From Apodemus sylvaticus (lineage: Eukaryota; Chordata; Mammalia; Rodentia; Muridae), in the NCBI RefSeq assembly GCF_947179515.1, contig NC_067472.1, forward strand, positions 170,675,107-170,739,106: 64,000 nucleotides of DNA. Direction: 5' to 3'. Position numbers and translations under genes: made by a program. This document shows positions 11,726 through 20,978 of this stretch, piece by piece (position 1 is the first letter of the stretch; every line of letters begins with the position of its first letter). The notes below the pieces were generated by a model. It saw only the letters and a list, made by a program, of their open reading frames with translations. It searched no databases and was not told the origin of the DNA.

Positions 11726-12949
11726 ATCTCCTTTTATATGGAATAAGATTTTCTTGTCAGTTGAATAAGCCAGTTGAAGTAATTTATGGGATATTTGTCT
11801 TTTTTTTTTTTTGACACTCAACATTCCCCTTGATACTGACCTCCTTCTCTCTTTAACTCAGAGTATAAATCAATATTAATAAGTGATAGCTTATTGACAC
11901 GTCCACCTCCAGCTTATTAGACAGCTACTTTTCTTGACTTGTTTTTTATAATGGAGTGTCCGTGAGGGTCAGTGGCTACCATTGGCTTATCCAAAGACCC
12001 CAGAATCTTGCTGCTTACATGAAAGGTACATGATAGATATATTTGTGGGATGAGTAAAAATGAGTTAATGTTTTCTAAAATGGGCCACCATGACACGATC
12101 CAGCTGTGTCCTTCAGTCTGGGCCTTCCTATCAAGATACCTGTCTGGATATGTCTTCCTGAAGTAGACTAAGTTATGTTTTCTCTTCCTCTCTCCTCTTC
12201 CTCCTCCTTCCTCTCTCTCCTCTCACCATCCCTTCCTCCCAGTCTTCCCTCTTGCCTGTCTCCCTCCTCTCCTTCCTCCCCTCTCTACACAGATCTGAGT
12301 GTCTACTTGGCTGAACATGTTTGGGGGCTGATCACGGTCTGACGCAGACAGCAGATGGAATGCTGAACAGAGCTGCGGTCTGAGCTCTGACGTCACCGTC
12401 CCAGTCTGGTCTGCTGTGTTTGGGGCTGGGGTGGGGAATGTCAGGACTGTGGAATCCAGACCCGAGGTTGGTGAACACTGACGGTTAAGGTCCAGAAAGT
12501 AATGATTTTAGGTTTTGTGGGCTAGACAGTTGCTGCTACAATTACTCACTCCTGCTGTTCTGGCACAAAAATAACTCCTCTGGAATGCATGAGGGGGACA
12601 GGTGACTCTCTGGTTTTCTCATTCTCCCCTCCCCCCCTTACTTCCATCTTTCCTTCCTGGGTCTCATGTACCCTAGCCTCAAAATCACCTGGAGCTGGTG
12701 ACGACCTTGAATATATGATCCTCCTGCCTCCACTTCCCATGTGCTTGGATCACATGAGTGTACTAAGATGCCTGGCCTTCCCTCCCTTCTCCCTTCCTCC
12801 TCTGTCCCTCCCTCCTTTCTCCCTCCCCATCTCTTTCCTTACACAAGAGACCTTACATTCTCAATCTTCTTGCCTTAACCTCCTAATTGCCACGATTACA
12901 GTCATGTGAGCCATGCCCAGCCTCAAAGTTCAATTATGATGTGTGTGTT
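11726..12949. other. Intergenic sequence with pyrimidine-rich patches
   Basis: No gene evidence. CT-rich patches lie at 12180-12290 and 12777-12840; possible SINE debris between 12600 and 12910. Confidence 0.35.
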
Positions 12950-13080
12950 TGTTTTTGAGACAGTGTTCTGGAGTTCAGACTGGCTTCCGACTCCCTGTTA
13001 CAACTGAGAGAGGCCTTGAACTTCTGATCCTCCTGCCCTTGGTTGCATGGCTGGATTTCAGAAACGTCTGTTTACACAAA
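12950..13080 (-). mobile_element. Diverged B1-like SINE
   Basis: 'gtttttgagacagtgttctg' followed by 'ggccttgaacttctgatcct' and 'cctcctgccct', the minus-strand B1 order, with substantial divergence. Confidence 0.5.
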
Positions 13081-13115
13081 CAGGTGGCAGCAGTGGCTGG
13101 CCCTGGTCTGCAAGC

Positions 13116-13116
<1 letters not shown>

Positions 13117-13146
<30 letters not shown>
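13117..13146. repeat. (TG)n microsatellite
   Basis: About 14 TG units. Confidence 0.95.
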
Positions 13147-14096
13147 GTGTCGCAGTGTGGAGCATCAGAATGGAAGTGAGGGTTCTGGGATTTGCTGGGT
13201 GCTCTGGAGTTCCGAGTTTGGAGCTCAGTCTGATCTGGGTGTGAGAAGCCTAGACTTCAGAGTCTGAACTTGTTGCTGTATCTTGACTTTGGAGGTAAGG
13301 GGCTTTGAAGGCAGGCCCTGGGACTTACTGCCACTGTGGCAAGTATTAATCTGATGTAAACAGATGTCAAGGTCAAAAGGAAACAATCAGCAACACTTGG
13401 GCTGACAAACACAAGGCTGGTGCCTGGGTGTGAGCTCGTTGTCTTCCCCCCAGGCCCTACCTTCATAAGGAGCACACACAGGATACTGTTGTCCTGTGAT
13501 ATAGTCTTGCTTCTACCCAAGCTAATTGTAACAAACTCAACTATAGGTAAGAATGGTTCCTAAGGAGGAGGCTGCATCTACTCCAGAAAAGAGGCCACAC
13601 TGTAGACAAGAACTAGAGATGAGGTGACCAAGAAAGGCAACAGTCATGTCTTGGTGGCTTGGTCTTCATGGGGGATGGTACCTCATAAAAACTCGTGTTC
13701 CTGAAGCTCCCCTGCAGGGCTTGCAAGCATTGGGGTGATCAGATTTCTTCTGTGCTTGTATAACCTGAGGGAGGGTGCTTGGGAATCCTGTAAATTACAG
13801 GAGCTTCTCAAAACTTTTAAGTTGTATCTACTTCCTGAGTCTCCTGAGCCCCACCTCCTCCCTTCAAGAGGGAACAGCTTGATTGAAAGGAAATCACTAC
13901 CTGACCAAAGAGACCATTGACCCTTACAACATTAACAGAGACAGGCTGGCTTGCCCTCCCCTCCTGGGCTTCATCCTGTTCCTTGGAGTTGAACGTTGAC
14001 AACTAACATTCTGAGGCCCGTCGTTGTCCTGTGGGAACTAACAGACCATGTTATAGTTTCTTCAGAGGAAGATGTGCCAAGCCTTCATATATGAGG
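13147..14096. other. Intergenic sequence, nothing recognised
   Basis: Unique-looking sequence; no motif of a known gene family in any of the short frames. Confidence 0.35.
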
Positions 14097-14322
14097 GACT
14101 GGAGAAATGGTTCAATGCAGAACACTTGTCACATAAGCATGGTAGGACCTGAGATCAACCTCCAGGACCCATGTACAAAGCCAGGGAGGGTTGACTGTGG
14201 GTGACAAAGGTAGGAGGACCTCTGCTAGCCTAGCTCCAGGTTCAGCAAAAGACCCTGTCTCAAGGGACACTTGATGTCCTCCTGTGGCTGTTGCATGTGC
14301 TATCATAGCACACACACACTCG

Positions 14323-14361
<39 letters not shown>
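14097..14361 (+). mobile_element. tRNA-derived SINE with (CA)n tail
   Basis: 'gggactggagaaatggttca' head followed by 'ggacctgagatcaacctcca' and a (CA)n tract (14309-14361) with a short CG-alternating interruption. Confidence 0.55.
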
Positions 14362-14363
<2 letters not shown>

Positions 14364-14554
14364 TCATACATGAGCCTCAAGGCACCATCAATCATCATAA
14401 TTCAGGAGCCCACGAGTGATCACTCCCCGCTCTCCCCACATTTCAGTGCCAGCATCTGTTTCTGTGGAGTTACCCATCCTGGATACTCAGTGAAACTTAT
14501 AAAATATGTGAAATTTTGTGACTGAAATTTTTTGAAATTATCTTTTTTATATTA

Positions 14555-14690
14555 AGATTTATTTATTTACTTTATGTATGCTAGTACACTGTAGCTGTGC
14601 AGATGGCTGTGAGCCTTCCTGTGGTTGCTGGGAATTGAATTCATGACCTCTGCTCACTCCAGCCAACCTCACTCACTCTGGCTACCCTGC
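14555..14690 (-). mobile_element. B2/B3 SINE, truncated
   Basis: Minus orientation: 'aagatttatttatttacttt' tail, then 'gtggttgctgggaattgaat' and 'tcatgacctctg'; the promoter end is missing. Confidence 0.65.
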
Positions 14691-14702
14691 TTGCTCTGGT
14701 CC

Positions 14703-14853
14703 AAAGATTTATTATTATATGTAAGTAGACCAGAAGAGGGCGTCAGGTCTCATTACAAATGGTTGTGAGCCACCATGTGGTTGCTGGGATTTGAACTTAG
14801 GACCTTCCGGAGAGCAGTCAGTACTCTTACCCACTGAGCCACCTTACTGGTCC
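14703..14853 (-). mobile_element. B2 SINE
   Basis: Minus orientation: 'aaagatttattattatatg', 'accagaagagggcgtcaggt', 'ggttgtgagccaccatgtgg', ending in the A-box side 'acccactgagccacctt'. Nearly full length. Confidence 0.85.
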
Positions 14854-14861
14854 AACTGAAA

Positions 14862-14888
14862 AAAATTTGAAGATTTATTTTATGTTTA

Positions 14889-14921
<33 letters not shown>

Positions 14922-15045
14922 TTGTGTGTGTGTACATGAGTGCAGGTGCCCACAGAGATCAGAAGAGGGCTTCATATCCCTGGAGCAGGGGTGTTAGGCA
15001 GTTGTAAGCTACCAGATCTTAACTACTTAGCCATTTCCCCAGGCT
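14862..15045 (-). mobile_element. B3-like SINE with (TG)n
   Basis: Minus orientation: 'gaagatttattttatgttta', a (TG)n run at 14892-14932, 'agatcagaagagggcttcat' and 'cttagccatttcccc'. Third tRNA SINE in a head-to-tail cluster of the same orientation. Confidence 0.7.
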
Positions 15046-15335
15046 CTTTAATATTTCTTACCTTTTTCATTTTTTAATTTTTAAGATTTATTTGCTGTCT
15101 TTCTTCTGAAGATGATTGTCTTGGTAATCATTTCTCGGCTTTTTTTCTCTTGTCTGTGTGCTAGTGCCTATGTATCAGGCATTTCTTCTTTCTTTTATTT
15201 TATTAATTTTTATTTATTTATTTAGTAGAGAACAGAGTTTATTTGGGGGCTTGGGGGGGTAAAGAAGGGAGTAGAGGAAGGGGAAAGAGGGAGAAAGGGT
15301 CAGAGAGGATTTCCTCCTTCCTTCCTTTCTTTCTT

Positions 15336-15448
15336 TCGACACAATCTTACCCTGGCTGTCTGGAACTCTGTAGACTAGGCTGTCCTCGAACTCAGCGCTC
15401 TGCCTCCTGAGTGCTGGGATTAAAGGCGTGCACTGCCACCACCCAGCA
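15336..15448 (-). mobile_element. B1 SINE, minus orientation
   Basis: 'cgacacaatcttaccctggc', 'tgtcctcgaactcagcgctc', 'gtgctgggattaaaggcgtg'. Slightly shortened. Confidence 0.85.
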
Positions 15449-15892
15449 CCACACATTTATTTACTCTTCAGTGAAAAATAATTTCTAATTTCTATTATGT
15501 GTCTTGTTTGAGATATGGATTCCTTAGATACGGGTTTGTTTTTTTTTCTTCAGTCATGAACACATAGTACTTTTCTGGTTATATGTCACGATTTCTAGCA
15601 TAATTACTTTGAGGCCAGACAATGTACTGAGTATATTACAAAGAAGATTTTGTTGAGATTTGCTCTGTAGGCCACCTTGGTATTTGGCTCATTCTGCAGT
15701 AAATACTGTATGTGGTTTTCTTAATTGAGGGATAATTTTTTACTGGTGAATACTCAGTGTGGAGCTCAGACTCCAAGTGAGCAGTGTAACGAGACTCGGC
15801 AAACGCCTGTACCTGCGAAACTCCCACTCATGTAAAGTTACAGGATGCTTTCATCGGCTCCGCATGTCCTCCTGTGACCCTCCCAGAATGTT
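15449..15892. other. Intergenic sequence, nothing recognised
   Basis: AT-rich unique sequence with no supported feature. Confidence 0.35.
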
Positions 15893-16388
15893 GTGATCCT
15901 TTCTGTTGCTGTGGTAAAACACTCTGACAGAAAGCTACACAAGGTGAGAGAGGGTTCATGTGGCTGGTGATTCAAAGTCACAGTCTCATTTTGGGGAAGT
16001 CGAGGCAGGAACACAAGCAGCTGGCCACGCCCCATCAGTAGTCACGAACAAACAAGAATAAATGCACCCCAGCTTGCTCTCCGCTAGTTTGCTCCTCTCT
16101 TACACAGTTCACTTCAACCCCCTGCCTAAGGGAGGTGCCGCCTACAGTGGGCTGGGTCCTCCTATGTCCATTATCAATTGAGAAAGTCCCTATAAACACG
16201 GCCATGGGTGAGCCTGATTCACATCATTGTGCGCTAAGACTCTTCCTGGCTGGAGCGATGGCTGATGGTGATGAACATGTACAGCTCTTGCAGACCACCC
16301 AAGCTGGGCTCTCAGGACCCACAGCAGGCTGCTTACAACCAGCACCTGTTACTGTAGCTCTGGGCGTCTGATGCCTTCTTCTAGCTGG

Positions 16389-16428
<40 letters not shown>

Positions 16429-16490
16429 TGTGTGGTTCTAGACTGTGGCAAGTTGAGTGAAATTGACAGTCCTCCTAGCACGTTGGCACT
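15893..16490 (-). mobile_element. MaLR-type LTR split by a SINE
   Basis: Minus-orientation LTR: 'ttgctgtggtaaaacactct' near 15905 matches the end region of MT/ORR1-type LTRs, and 'gcctacagtgggctgggtcc' near 16140 matches their middle. A B3 SINE (16248-16428) interrupts it, and the LTR start side ('caagttgagtgaaattgaca') resumes near 16450. Confidence 0.6.
16248..16428 (+). mobile_element. B3 SINE with (CA)n
   Basis: 'gctggagcgatggctgatgg', 'gggctctcaggacccacagc', 'tctgatgccttcttctagct' followed by a (CA)n tract. Inserted into the surrounding LTR, so younger than it. Confidence 0.75.
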
Positions 16491-17308
16491 ATGGTTAATT
16501 ATACTGGTCCTGGAATCCCGTATCGATGCACTCATACTGTATATAACAGTATGAATATACTGTATATAACGTGTATGGCTTCCTGGTACAAAAGGGTTTT
16601 CACATGTAACCATACCATCGCTCATGTCATCTGTTCTGTTTCCTTTAATCACTGCGTGACATCCATTGCTCTGACGGGTCGTCTCCATGTCACTCACTCA
16701 CTGTACATACTTGCGCTATTTCCAACCTGATTCCTAAGCAAAACATTTGCATGCTAGGGGGAGGGGACAACAGGGTCTCATGCAGCCCAGACTGGCATTA
16801 AACTAGGCAAGTAACTGAGGATGGCCTTGAACTCCTGGTCCTCCTACCTCTGCCTCCCAAGAACTTGAATTTCAGGCTCATACCAGCACGCCAGCTTCTG
16901 CAGTGCGGTGGATGGAACCCAGGGCTCCAAGCATCCGTTCCTAAGCACGGCTTCTATCTTAATTCCCCCCCCCCCCCCGCCCCCCAGACCTTAGGTAATT
17001 AACTAGGGTGAGAGCGCTGAGCATCACGCAGGTGCGTGTGCAGGGATCCACTGGGGGGGGGAGGACGGCTCACTGCAGATCACTTCCTACGCAGTCATCG
17101 AGGATCCCCAGCGCACACACAAAAGCCAGACAAAACAGTGTCTGCAGCTGAAATGGCAGCACTCCCATGGTCAGATGGAGACAGGGGAATCCCTAGAAGC
17201 CGGCCTGCTGAGCATAGAAGCAGACAAGAGACTCTGCCTGGAGGTGGAAGGACCAGCACTCAGGGCAGTCTTCTGATCTCGTATGTGCTGTGGTACGCAT
17301 ACACCCAT

Positions 17309-17310
<2 letters not shown>
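16491..17310. other. Intergenic; B1-like debris and a poly-C run
   Basis: A diverged minus-orientation B1-like piece at about 16765-16900 ('gccttgaactcctggtcctc') and a C-rich run at about 16965-16985. Nothing else recognised. Confidence 0.45.
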
Positions 17311-17378
<68 letters not shown>

Positions 17379-18068
17379 ACATGCACACATGCGCACACAC
17401 AAACACACACGCGCGCACACACAAACACATGCATGCACAAACACACATGCTCACACACAAACACACACACATACAAACACACACACACAAACACACATGC
17501 ATGCACAAAGACACACGCACACACACAAACACACACACGCACACACAAACATGCACATGCATGCACACACACAAACACACACACGCACACACAAACATGC
17601 ACATGCATGCACACACACAAACACACATGCACACATACACACACACATGCACGCACAAACACACACACACACGCGCGCACACACACACAAACACATGCAT
17701 GCAAAAACACACACTCACACCCACACACACACACGCACACACAAACACACACACAAACACACATGCACACACAAACATATGCACACACACACAAACACAT
17801 ACACACAAACACATGCATACACAAACACACACGCTCACACCCACGCACACAAACCCACATGCATGCACAAACATACGCACACACACACAAACACACACAG
17901 ACACACACGCACACACAAACACGCACATGCATGCACACACACAAACACACATGCACGCACAAACACACAGGCGCACACACACGCACACAAAAACACATAC
18001 ACACACAAACACACACACAAACACATGCACACACAAACACACACACGCACACACATGCACACACATAT
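17311..18068. repeat. (CT)n then very long CA-rich microsatellite
   Basis: A (CT)n run (17311-17341) passes directly into about 730 bp of CA-rich repeat with recurring CACACAAACACACA and ATGCATGC variants. The 233-371-residue frames (THTHKHTH or VCVCVCVF) are low-complexity artefacts. Confidence 0.97.
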
Positions 18069-18468
18069 GCTTTCAGAAAGAATATGCTAGATTGTTTTCT
18101 AACTTGGTGTGCCATTTTAAAATCTCCCTAAAAGTCCTGCTCGATGTATAATTGACACTTGAGCTTGTTGCACACTGCAGTGTCAGCAACCTTGGTAGGT
18201 GTGTGCATGTGAGAGACTGTATGTTCTTCACACACAGGATGCACTGCTCCACAGATGCTCAGCAGCGAAGCATCGTGTGCTGATTACATGGTGGGAATCA
18301 CTTGCACACACCCCTCATTTCTCTCTGGGTTGTTCTTCCTGCCATTTTCTCCAAGTCACTGTGAAAATCTTCCATGACAAGGAACTCGTTGATGCTGCCC
18401 TTTAGCAACTTACTCCATATTTTATATATCTGAGAAGCCGATAATGCCTCATAAAAAGTTTAGATAGT
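18069..18468. other. Intergenic sequence, nothing recognised
   Basis: Unique sequence between the CA tract and a B1-like SINE. Confidence 0.35.
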
Positions 18469-18640
18469 CGGGTGTGGTGGCGCACACCTGTCATCCCAGT
18501 ACTTGGAAGGGGCAGGCAGGACGATCAGAAACTTAAGCTCATCCTTAGCTACGTCAAGAATTCCAGGCCAGCCTGGGCTACATATGATCCTGTTTCAAAG
18601 CAAAGCAAAATAAAGCACAGACTAAATACATAAATAAAAG
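18469..18640 (+). mobile_element. B1/B4-like SINE
   Basis: 'tcgggtgtggtggcgcacac', 'tcatcccagtacttgg', 'aggccagcctgggctacat', 'gatcctgtttcaaagc' and an A-rich tail. 7SL-derived right part as in B4/old B1. Confidence 0.75.
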
Positions 18641-18687
18641 GTGGTTGAAATGTTTATACTTCCTCTATAGGCACATTCACAAATCAC

Positions 18688-18689
<2 letters not shown>

Positions 18690-18752
<63 letters not shown>

Positions 18753-18771
18753 ATCTATCTATCTGTCTGGT
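18690..18771. repeat. (TCTG)n(TCTA)n tetranucleotide repeat
   Basis: Five TCTG units followed by about 15 TCTA units with one ATC interruption. Confidence 0.96.
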
Positions 18772-19045
18772 TTGTTTATTTGTTTGGGACTGGCCTTGAA
18801 TTCATGATCCCCCCACACACACAGCTTGTACTACAGATATGTGATATGCAGCAACTGGCCGGTATAATTTATTGATGAGGAGCTTAATTTCCTCCTGTTA
18901 TGGGTGCTGAGTGTGTCCCTGTCTCTGTCTCTGTGTCTCACAGCAGGCATCTTAGAGTTTTCCCATCAGCTTCCAGCTGTAACGGCTGGGTCCTGAGACA
19001 GGTTCAGAGAAACATTCTTAAAGTGTGAGAAAGAAGACAAAAAGG

Positions 19046-19270
19046 GGCTGGAGAGATGGCTGAGCGGTTGAGAGCACTGGCTGCTCTCGCCGAAAATGGG
19101 GGTTGGATTCCCAGCAACCATGTCCGGTGGCTTACAGCCCCCTGCAACTCCAGCTCCGGAGGACGGTCTGCTGCCCTCTTCTGGTCTCCATGGCCACTGT
19201 ACTTACACAAGCGTGTGTGCTCACACACACACACACACACCACAAATACACATAAATAAAAATAAGAAGT
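19046..19270 (+). mobile_element. B3 SINE
   Basis: 'ggggctggagagatggctga', 'gggttggattcccagcaacc', 'ctgccctcttctggtctcca', (CA)n at 19224-19241, and an 'aaataaaaataag' tail. Nearly complete. It lies about 245 bp beyond the predicted 3' end of Klk4. Confidence 0.85.
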
Positions 19271-19538
19271 AAATCTTAAAATCAAAGGACAAAACCAAAA
19301 GCAAACCAATCACAACGGAAGCCGTAAAGCTGGAAATCCCCCTTCCGGAAATGAGAGGACACCGCAGAACAGGTGTCTCTTTACGTCACTGACGTGGGCT
19401 GCTGCAGGAAGAGCCAGGGGCCTCCTGGTTCACATTCTCACTGCGCAGAGGGGAAGCCAAGAGGAAAAGCCACGTGTTGGAATATCCCACGAGTGAAAAG
19501 GACACAAAGAAGGCGCTTCAAACAGGACTGAGAGGATT

Positions 19539-19544
19539 TTTATT
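19539..19544 (-). terminator. Klk4: AATAAA polyadenylation signal for Klk4
   Basis: Minus-strand AATAAA in the context cacAATAAAAATCC, followed downstream by T-rich sequence. It is about 835 nt after the stop codon and is the first canonical signal seen there. An alternative, shorter 3' end using a non-canonical signal upstream of the repeat array cannot be excluded. Confidence 0.65.
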
Positions 19545-19734
19545 TGTGGATCCCTGAGGAGACATGAGGTGTTTGTGGGGTGGAAGAGATAAGCGTAACA
19601 GTGGCCAAGGCAAGGCTGGGTCAGCACTGGGCTTCTAGAGGAACACACTGCACACAGAGGAACATGCGGTGGGTTCCACTCCTGTGTCCCAGGGAGGAGG
19701 TGGTGGCATGGATCCCTGAGCCTGAAAGAGGGAG

Positions 19735-20312
19735 TGTGCTCTGAATCCTTGGGTCTGAGGGAGGAGACTGGAGTCAGGACTTGTGAGTCTGAGGGAGGAG
19801 ACTGGAGTCTGGATTTGTGAGTCTGAGGGAGGAGACTGGAGTCTGGACTTGTGAGTCTGAGGGAGGAGACTGGAGTCTGGACTTGTGAGTCTGAGGGAGG
19901 AGACTGGAGTCTGGACTTGTGAGTCTGAGGGAGGAGACTGGAGTCAGGACTTGTGAGTCTGAGGGAGGAGACTGGAGTCTGGACTTGTGAGTCTGAGGGA
20001 GGAGACTGTAGTCAGGACTTGTGAGTCTGAGGGAGGAGACTGGAGTCTGGATTTGTGAGTCTGAGGGAGGAGACTGGAGTCTGGACTTGTGAGTCTGAGG
20101 GAGGAGACTGGAGTCTGGACTTGTGAGTCTGAGGGAGGAGACTGGAGTCTGGGCTTGTGGGTCTGAGGGAGGAGATTGGAGTCTGGACTTGTGAGTCTGA
20201 GGGAGGAGATTGGAGTCTGGGCTTGTGGGTCTGAGGGAGGAGACTGGAATCGGGACTTGTGAGTCTGAGGGAGGAGGCTAGGGCCTGAACTTGTAGATCT
20301 GAGGGAGGAGGG
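19735..20312. repeat. 34-bp minisatellite in the Klk4 3' UTR
   Basis: About 17 tandem copies of a 34-bp unit. Each contains 'gtctgagggaggag', then 'actggagtctgga' and 'cttgtga'. Point variants include ctggac/caggac and gagtct/gggtct. The unit resembles the pyrimidine/purine-biased minisatellites I recall from the human kallikrein region on 19q13. It would be read in the transcript as the CCTCC-rich complement. Confidence 0.93.
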
Positions 20313-20378
20313 CTGGGAGCAATCCTGAGTCTCAGGTTCCCTCAGCAGGCTTCATGTGGGGGTGTAGTCAGTCCATAG

Positions 20379-20531
20379 CTAGCTTGTCAGAATGGTGGTC
20401 TGGATCCAGTCAGTGAACTTGCAGAGATTGGTGTAGACGCTTGGTACGCCAGGCTGCCCACACTCTCCTTGTCCCATAGACACGAGCCCTTGTAGGGATC
20501 TGTTGCACACTATGGGACCCCCGGAGTCCCC
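20379..20531 (-). other. Klk4: Klk4 exon 6, coding part
   Basis: Preceded by the acceptor tctctcccAG, it starts in phase 0 with GGGGACTCC (Gly207-Asp208-Ser209). It carries the nucleophile Ser209, Cys215, Cys230 and Cys243, the sequon Asn216, and the C-terminal helix ending in TILTS and a TAG stop at 20379-20381. Confidence 0.96.
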
Positions 20532-20947
20532 CTGGGAGAGACAGAGGGAGAGGGAGTCAGAATCCAGCAGAGCGTGAGCGGAAGATACACGTGAGGTCCC
20601 AGAGCACCACATAAGCATGGTAGACAGAGACAGAAGGGAACCAGCGCCACGCCCTTGCGGGAGACCTGAGGCCACATGGGCAGGAGAACTCAGGGCCTTT
20701 ATTGAGGTGCTGTGCCCCTGAGCCACGCCCCGCTCCTCACTGTGGGGGCGGGGTCTAGGCAGGTGTTTGGCATGGTTTATATTCCTAGCTTCTGTTCACA
20801 TTTTTTTTTTGAGTCACAATCTCACTAAGTTGCCCTGGCTGGATCTTATTTCTCAGCCTCCTGAATGGCTACGATTGTAGGTTTGAACCACTACACCTGG
20901 CTTCTGGGGTCTCTGCCTCCCTGATCCTCTCTCCTCCCCCTTCCTCC

Positions 20948-20978
<31 letters not shown>

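Larger units (their letters stand above)
19515..20378 (-). other. Klk4: Klk4 3' untranslated region (predicted)
   Basis: This runs from the stop codon to just past the only AATAAA signal seen in this stretch. It is roughly 860 nt. About two thirds of it is a 34-bp minisatellite, so most of the untranslated tail of the messenger would be tandem repeat. The exact cleavage site is not visible and is set 15-25 nt past the signal. Confidence 0.6.

Noticed and set aside
17036..18151. 371-residue histidine/threonine-rich frame and its minus-strand cysteine/valine partners
   Set aside because: Translation of a (CA)n tract; low complexity on both strands.
1..19500. A second kallikrein gene or pseudogene left of Klk4
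   Set aside because: I looked for the LSAAHC and GDSGGP coding motifs on both strands and in the open frames and saw none. A diverged exon could still be missed by eye.
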